NCBI RefSeq assembly: GCF_008330225.1
Contig: NZ_CP042466.1
Span: 940,501-1,004,500, forward strand
Direction: 5' to 3'
DNA length: 64,000 bases
Source: Geobacter sp. FeAm09
GTDB lineage: Bacteria > Desulfobacterota > Desulfuromonadia > Geobacterales > Pseudopelobacteraceae
This document shows positions 60,569 to 64,000 of this stretch, in pieces. The notes under the pieces were generated by a model. It searched no databases, was not told the DNA's origin, and saw only the letters and a program-made list of their open reading frames with translations. The position numbers and the translations under genes are program-made. The first letter of the stretch is position 1. The number at the start of each line of letters is the position of its first letter.

Positions 60569-61195
60569 TCACCGGATGAGCATGACGATCCCCAGGATGA
60601 ACAGGACGATTCCCGAGCCCTTTTCCAGCAGGCGCGCAGAGCCATTCACATAGCGTGTAACACGCCCGTTGCCGATTGTCCAGACGATGAACAGATCCCA
60701 GCACAACACCGCGCAGAACATCCAGATGCCGTACAGGGCCTGCACCAGGGCCGGGGTGGTGGGCGGAACGATCAGGGCGAAGAGGCTGAGGTAGAATACG
60801 GCGTTCTTGGGATTGAGCGCCGCCGAGAGGAAGCCGGCCCCAAAGGTGCGGAGGCGGGAGCCGGCCGGCACCCGCTCCGGCGCGGCGGCAGCGCCGCCCG
60901 CGGTGTGCCGGGGCGCCCGCAGCAGCATGACGGCCAGGACGAGCAGGTACAGGGCGCCGGCCGTCTTCATGCCATCCCGGAGCAGGGGATGGTCCCGGAC
61001 CATGGCGCAGCCGGTCAGGGCGAGCAGGATATACAGGCCGTTGGCCGCCGCGATGCCGCAGCAGACGGCGGCGCCCCTCCCGGGCCCCTGCCGCGCGGAG
61101 GTCCCCACGATAAGGAAAAAATCGGGCCCCGGGCTGATCAGGGCCAGGAAATGGGCCACGGCAAGCGCGCCGAACTCCAGGAGATAGTGGGACAC
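60569..61195 (-). CDS. LysE/RhtB family exporter
   Basis: A 208-residue exporter from GTG 61195 (GGGGG 6 nt upstream). An ATG 30 nt further upstream has no ribosome site. The N-terminus LEFGALAVAHFLALISPGPDFFLIVGTSARQG carries SPGPDF. FLSAALNPKNAVFYLSLFALIV is the second conserved block. Six helices are expected. It is adjacent to, and downstream of, an AraC-type regulator on the same strand, a common pair in which the regulator controls the exporter. Confidence 0.9.
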   Translation of the reverse strand: MSHYLLEFGALAVAHFLALISPGPDFFLIVGTSARQGPGRGAAVCCGIAAANGLYILLALTGCAMVRDHPLLRDGMKTAGALYLLVLAVMLLRAPRHTAGGAAAAPERVPAGSRLRTFGAGFLSAALNPKNAVFYLSLFALIVPPTTPALVQALYGIWMFCAVLCWDLFIVWTIGNGRVTRYVNGSARLLEKGSGIVLFILGIVMLIR

Positions 61196-61289
61196 GGCAA
61201 TCCCCCCTGTGCATGGTCTCGCCATGCGGGATCATGGCGGCAGGGGATGATGCCCCGATCCCGGCCCGGGAATATTGTACGAAATTGAC

Positions 61290-62108
61290 TTATTTCCCGA
61301 AGCCGTGCCGGTACTGGCGGGGGGTTGCGGCGAGGGTGCGGCGGAAAACCCGGTGGAAATGGCTCTGATCGGCAAAGCCGGTCTCCTGGGCGACCCGGGC
61401 CACGGGGACGCCGTCCCGGAGGAGCTGCTTGGCCCGCTCGATGCGCGCGTTCAGCAGAAAGGCGTGGGGCGGCAGGCCGACGATCTTCTTGAAGCTGCGC
61501 AGCAGGTGGCAGGGGGTGCAGCGAAAGGCGGCGGCCAACTCGTCCAGGGTGATGTTCCGCTCCGGGTGCCTCGCCAAGTAGCTCTTGACCTCGGGGATAA
61601 TGCCGTCGGCCGTCGTATGGTCCGGCACTGCCGCCGGGTCACCGGCCGCGGCAAAGAGGTCGCCGCAAAACCGGGTCATCCTCGCGCCCTTTTCCCGGGT
61701 GGGGGCGTCGCTGGCCAACAATTGCGCCAGTTCGACAAAGGCAGAGAACAGGGGCTCGTTTTCCAGCAGGACCGGGGCGGGGGGCGTGAATCGCTCCCGC
61801 GGGCCGAACAGCGCCTCCTGGATGGAGCGGCACCACGGCACGTCCAGATACGCCATGAGGTAGGAGCGGGGGACGCCCGCCCGCGGGTTGCAGCTATGCA
61901 CCTCCTCCGGGGCGATGAGCACCAGGGAGCCGGGGAAGAGGGCATGGGTCGTCCCCCGGACCGTCGTCAGGGTGACCCCCTCGGTGACCGCGCCGACGCA
62001 GAACTCCGGGTGGCTGTGGGCCGTGTACGCTTCGACGCTCCCCAGGGTGCGGCGCATGTTCACGAAGGGGAGGGCGGGGTCGCTCCAGAAGGTATGGGTG
62101 GCGTTCAT
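61290..62108 (-). CDS. AraC family transcriptional regulator
   Basis: A 272-residue regulator. Residues about 20-100 form a cupin-type sensor domain (HSHPEFCVGAVTEG, FPGSLVLIAPEEVHSCNP). The C-terminal 100 residues contain two HTH motifs: ITLDELAAAFRCTPCHLLRSFKKIVGLPPHAFL and VARVAQETGFADQSHFHRVFRRTLAATPRQYR. It most likely controls the LysE-type exporter and DMT protein downstream. The ligand is presumably an amino acid. Confidence 0.93.
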   Translation of the reverse strand: MNATHTFWSDPALPFVNMRRTLGSVEAYTAHSHPEFCVGAVTEGVTLTTVRGTTHALFPGSLVLIAPEEVHSCNPRAGVPRSYLMAYLDVPWCRSIQEALFGPRERFTPPAPVLLENEPLFSAFVELAQLLASDAPTREKGARMTRFCGDLFAAAGDPAAVPDHTTADGIIPEVKSYLARHPERNITLDELAAAFRCTPCHLLRSFKKIVGLPPHAFLLNARIERAKQLLRDGVPVARVAQETGFADQSHFHRVFRRTLAATPRQYRHGFGK

Positions 62109-62254
62109 CTGCGTGGTCCCTGCGGGTGGTGGAATAGGTGCGGCGCGCGGTGCGGGACAAGCCTACTCCCGATTTCCTGCCGGCGTCAACCGCCATGAAA
62201 CGAGGCGCCCGGAATGCCTCCGGACGCCCGGCGTTTCCTGCGGCCGTTCACCGC

Positions 62255-62749
62255 CTAGGGGACCGTGACGATCCTGGTGAAGAGGTAATCGTTGTCGGCC
62301 ACCGGCGTATGGCAGCCGAAGCACTCCTGGACAAATCCCGCGTCCTTGCCGTAAGGCTTCAGCTCATTCCCCACGAAGCGGGCATAGCCCCATCCCCCGG
62401 TCACCCGGTATTTCACGGCGTCCTTCACCATGAACTCCACTTGGGCGAAGGCCCCGGGCACGGTGGCTACCGGGAAGGAGGGGTGCTTATCCGCCTTCCA
62501 GGCCACCTTGGCCAGCACGCTGCCGTCCGGGAGCGGCCTGGTGCCGGCGCGCAGCGCCGCAACGGCGATCTCGTTGCCGGTGACGACGCGGATATGCCCC
62601 TTGTCCTCCCGGTAGGACGGGGCCACGACTTTCCAGGTCATGTAGCCGGGATACAGGGCGATGCCGTTGGGAGCCACCGGTCTGTCCGTGGCGCCGCCCG
62701 AGCCTGCAACCGCGAGCAGGACTGCACAAGCCGCAACGATTTTCAGCAT
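62255..62749 (-). CDS. Cytochrome P460 family protein
   Basis: A 164-residue exported protein with a signal peptide (MLKIVAACAVLLAVAGSGGA). The P460 fold pattern is present: PNGIALYPGYMTWKVVAPSYRED, IRVVTGNEIAVAALRAG, and VKDAVKYRVTGGWGYARFVG. The haem motif CFGCH lies near the C-terminus. Family members oxidise hydroxylamine or detoxify NO through a Lys-haem cross-link, and Lys residues are available in the appropriate region (ELKPYGKDA). It overlaps the upstream outer-membrane gene by 7 nt, one operon. Confidence 0.92.
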   Translation of the reverse strand: MLKIVAACAVLLAVAGSGGATDRPVAPNGIALYPGYMTWKVVAPSYREDKGHIRVVTGNEIAVAALRAGTRPLPDGSVLAKVAWKADKHPSFPVATVPGAFAQVEFMVKDAVKYRVTGGWGYARFVGNELKPYGKDAGFVQECFGCHTPVADNDYLFTRIVTVP

Positions 62750-63780
62750 ATTCTCCCCCTTTGGGCGAAGGCGCGCGGCGCCTCCGCCGGTAATGGAACG
62801 GCTGTGCCAAGCATAGCAGGGAATCGGCTCTTGGCAACGGGAGAGGCCGGGGCGCTATCCCCGGGGGGGCACCAGGCGAACTTGAGGGCCACGCGGCCGA
62901 AGGGGGCCGCGTCCAGGTTCAGGTCGCCCCGTTTGCTGTTGTAGAAGACGAACTCCCTGGCGAAGGCATAGCCTCCGGCGACGCCGAGCCTGGCGAAGGA
63001 ACAGACCTGGATGTCGGCCCCGACCACTGCCCGGTAATCCCGATAGCTGAGGGCGCCGGCGCCCAGGGCGGCGTCGTGCAGTTGGTATTCGCCCCCGGAA
63101 AACTCGGCCCCCGCGTACAGCTCGGTCTCCTTGTCCGGCCGGTAGACGACGCCGGTGCGGGGGAAGCCCAAGGCAAAGGTCCACTGCGGCGCCGGGGTGT
63201 ACACGAGCCCGAGCACCGGGAGGACCGGGTAGGAATGGTTCATGCCGGTGTAGGCGAGCCCCCCCAGGAGGAACAGGCTCGGGGAAACCTGGAGGCCGGC
63301 ATGGGTGGCCACCGGTACCCGGATGTCGCCCCCGGTGAAGGCCTTGAAGTCGCTGCCCACCGCCGGTGAGACCCGGAAGCCCAGGGTGAGCGCCTCATTG
63401 ATACGGTACTCCGCCCCCAGGTTCAGGGAGAGCGTATGGAGCGCGTCGGGGAGGCCGGCGACGGCCGGGGCGTCGATCTCCCGGAGCGAATAGCCCACGC
63501 CTGCGGAGAGGTTGAGGTTTGGGGCGACGGCGAAGCGCCGGACGACGTCGGCCTTCACCTCACCCATGGTGACGTCGCCGCCGGTGCTGCGGACCCTGCT
63601 GGCAGGGAGCCAGGCCGCATCCACCTTGGCCTCCATGGAGGGGAGCGGCCGGTCCATGGTGAGGGCGAGGGCTTCCTTGCCCGCCTCGGTCACCGTCTTC
63701 GTCTCCTGGGCCAGGGCGCAGGACCATGGGGCAAGCGCCATCATGCAGCAGAGGGTGGACAACGTAGCCTTCATGTTCAT
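62743..63780 (-). CDS. Outer-membrane beta-barrel protein upstream of cytochrome P460
   Basis: A 345-residue exported protein from MNMKATLSTLCCMMALAPWSCALAQE. The mature part is a series of amphipathic strands: LNLSAGVGYSLREID, LSLNLGAEYRINEALTLGFRVSPAVG, TFALGFPRTGVVYRPDKETELYAGAEFSG and LGVAGGYAFAREFVFYNS, ending in a barrel-like VALKFAWCPPG and then about 30 extra residues. It resembles DUF6268-type barrels. The overlap with the P460 gene suggests a joint envelope function, for instance substrate entry. The second ATG (63774) is an alternative start. Confidence 0.75.
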   Translation of the reverse strand: MNMKATLSTLCCMMALAPWSCALAQETKTVTEAGKEALALTMDRPLPSMEAKVDAAWLPASRVRSTGGDVTMGEVKADVVRRFAVAPNLNLSAGVGYSLREIDAPAVAGLPDALHTLSLNLGAEYRINEALTLGFRVSPAVGSDFKAFTGGDIRVPVATHAGLQVSPSLFLLGGLAYTGMNHSYPVLPVLGLVYTPAPQWTFALGFPRTGVVYRPDKETELYAGAEFSGGEYQLHDAALGAGALSYRDYRAVVGADIQVCSFARLGVAGGYAFAREFVFYNSKRGDLNLDAAPFGRVALKFAWCPPGDSAPASPVAKSRFPAMLGTAVPLPAEAPRAFAQRGRIC

Positions 63781-64000
63781 TGCGTCGATCTCTCTTTCCG
63801 TGAAATCAGGTGGGGGAACAGGCCCACGGGTACCGCGCCCCACGGGCGGCTCCGGTGGCTCATGCCGCCCGCCTCCATGAAACCGCACCGATAGTAGGGG
63901 AGATCGCGGAAGCCGTCAAGCCGGTTGGCCGCGGCCGTCCGTCGTCAGACCTGTCCGTCGCGGGGGCTCCTGTGCGCCGGCCGTTTCGGCCCGAGCGCAT

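Overview
The window is a chromosomal stretch of a high-GC, Gram-negative anaerobe of the Geobacter type (Desulfuromonadota). The inference rests on gene content: a seven-haem lipoprotein cytochrome, a cytochrome P460, bacteriohemerythrins, chemoreceptors, a CheX-type protein, HDOD/GGDEF and GGDEF/EAL proteins, sigma-54 activators, a cobalamin methionine synthase, and GEMM-type and yybP-ykoY-type riboswitches. No rRNA, tRNA, CRISPR array or complete insertion sequence was seen.

Layout. 1-3.1 kb: an HD/7TM cyclic-dinucleotide phosphodiesterase cut by the left edge, then DUF503, zinc-ribbon and lipoprotein genes. 3.7-9 kb: chemoreceptor and metH, ending in an AACCACCCCCAGCC palindromic repeat. 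9-15.6 kb: outer-membrane barrel, Ig-like lipoprotein, cheX, an HDOD-GGDEF gene with an apparent frameshift in a G6 tract, and a hemerythrin fused to a GspE-N-like tail. 15.8-18.2 kb: molybdenum module (di-mop molbindin, MosA, MosB), with a ModE-type palindrome nearby at 15012. 18.5-21.5 kb: arsenic methylation module (aquaglyceroporin, ArsM, radical-SAM ArsS). 21.6-23.1 kb: a plasmid-type Rep_3-like initiator between inverted 36-nt repeats. 23-29.4 kb: second hemerythrin, degenerate-GGDEF/EAL, a PAS-GGDEF sensor preceded by a self-contained GEMM riboswitch unit, and a second chemoreceptor. 30-35.5 kb: short-chain dehydrogenase with Arg for the catalytic Lys, small exported proteins, Tim44-like and ribbon-helix-helix genes behind a Mn riboswitch, and two cohesin-like lipoproteins. 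35.8-40 kb: XylR/DmpR-type activator, ccdAB, and a solitary ParA-like ATPase. 40-43.4 kb: ArsR regulator, the canonical dehydrogenase paralogue, a ~390-nt nested palindrome and a beta-hydroxyacid dehydrogenase. 43.5-47.7 kb: a less GC-rich pair of protease-TPR genes, one with an intact catalytic triad and one with all three residues replaced. 48-64 kb: LysE exporters, cytochromes, two sensor kinases (one coupled to a periplasmic binding protein), a GAF/sigma-54 activator, FKBP, SDR, AraC and a P460/outer-membrane pair.

How the genes fit together. Three themes dominate: cyclic-dinucleotide and chemotaxis signalling; metal and metalloid handling (Mo storage, As methylation, Mn sensing); and cell-envelope or redox proteins. 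The most unusual items are the active/pseudo protease-TPR pair, the Rep-like gene between inverted repeats, the Mn riboswitch followed by an unannotated 57-codon ORF, the stand-alone GEMM unit, and an 83-nt upstream element shared by two lipoprotein genes and, in part, by a dehydrogenase gene.
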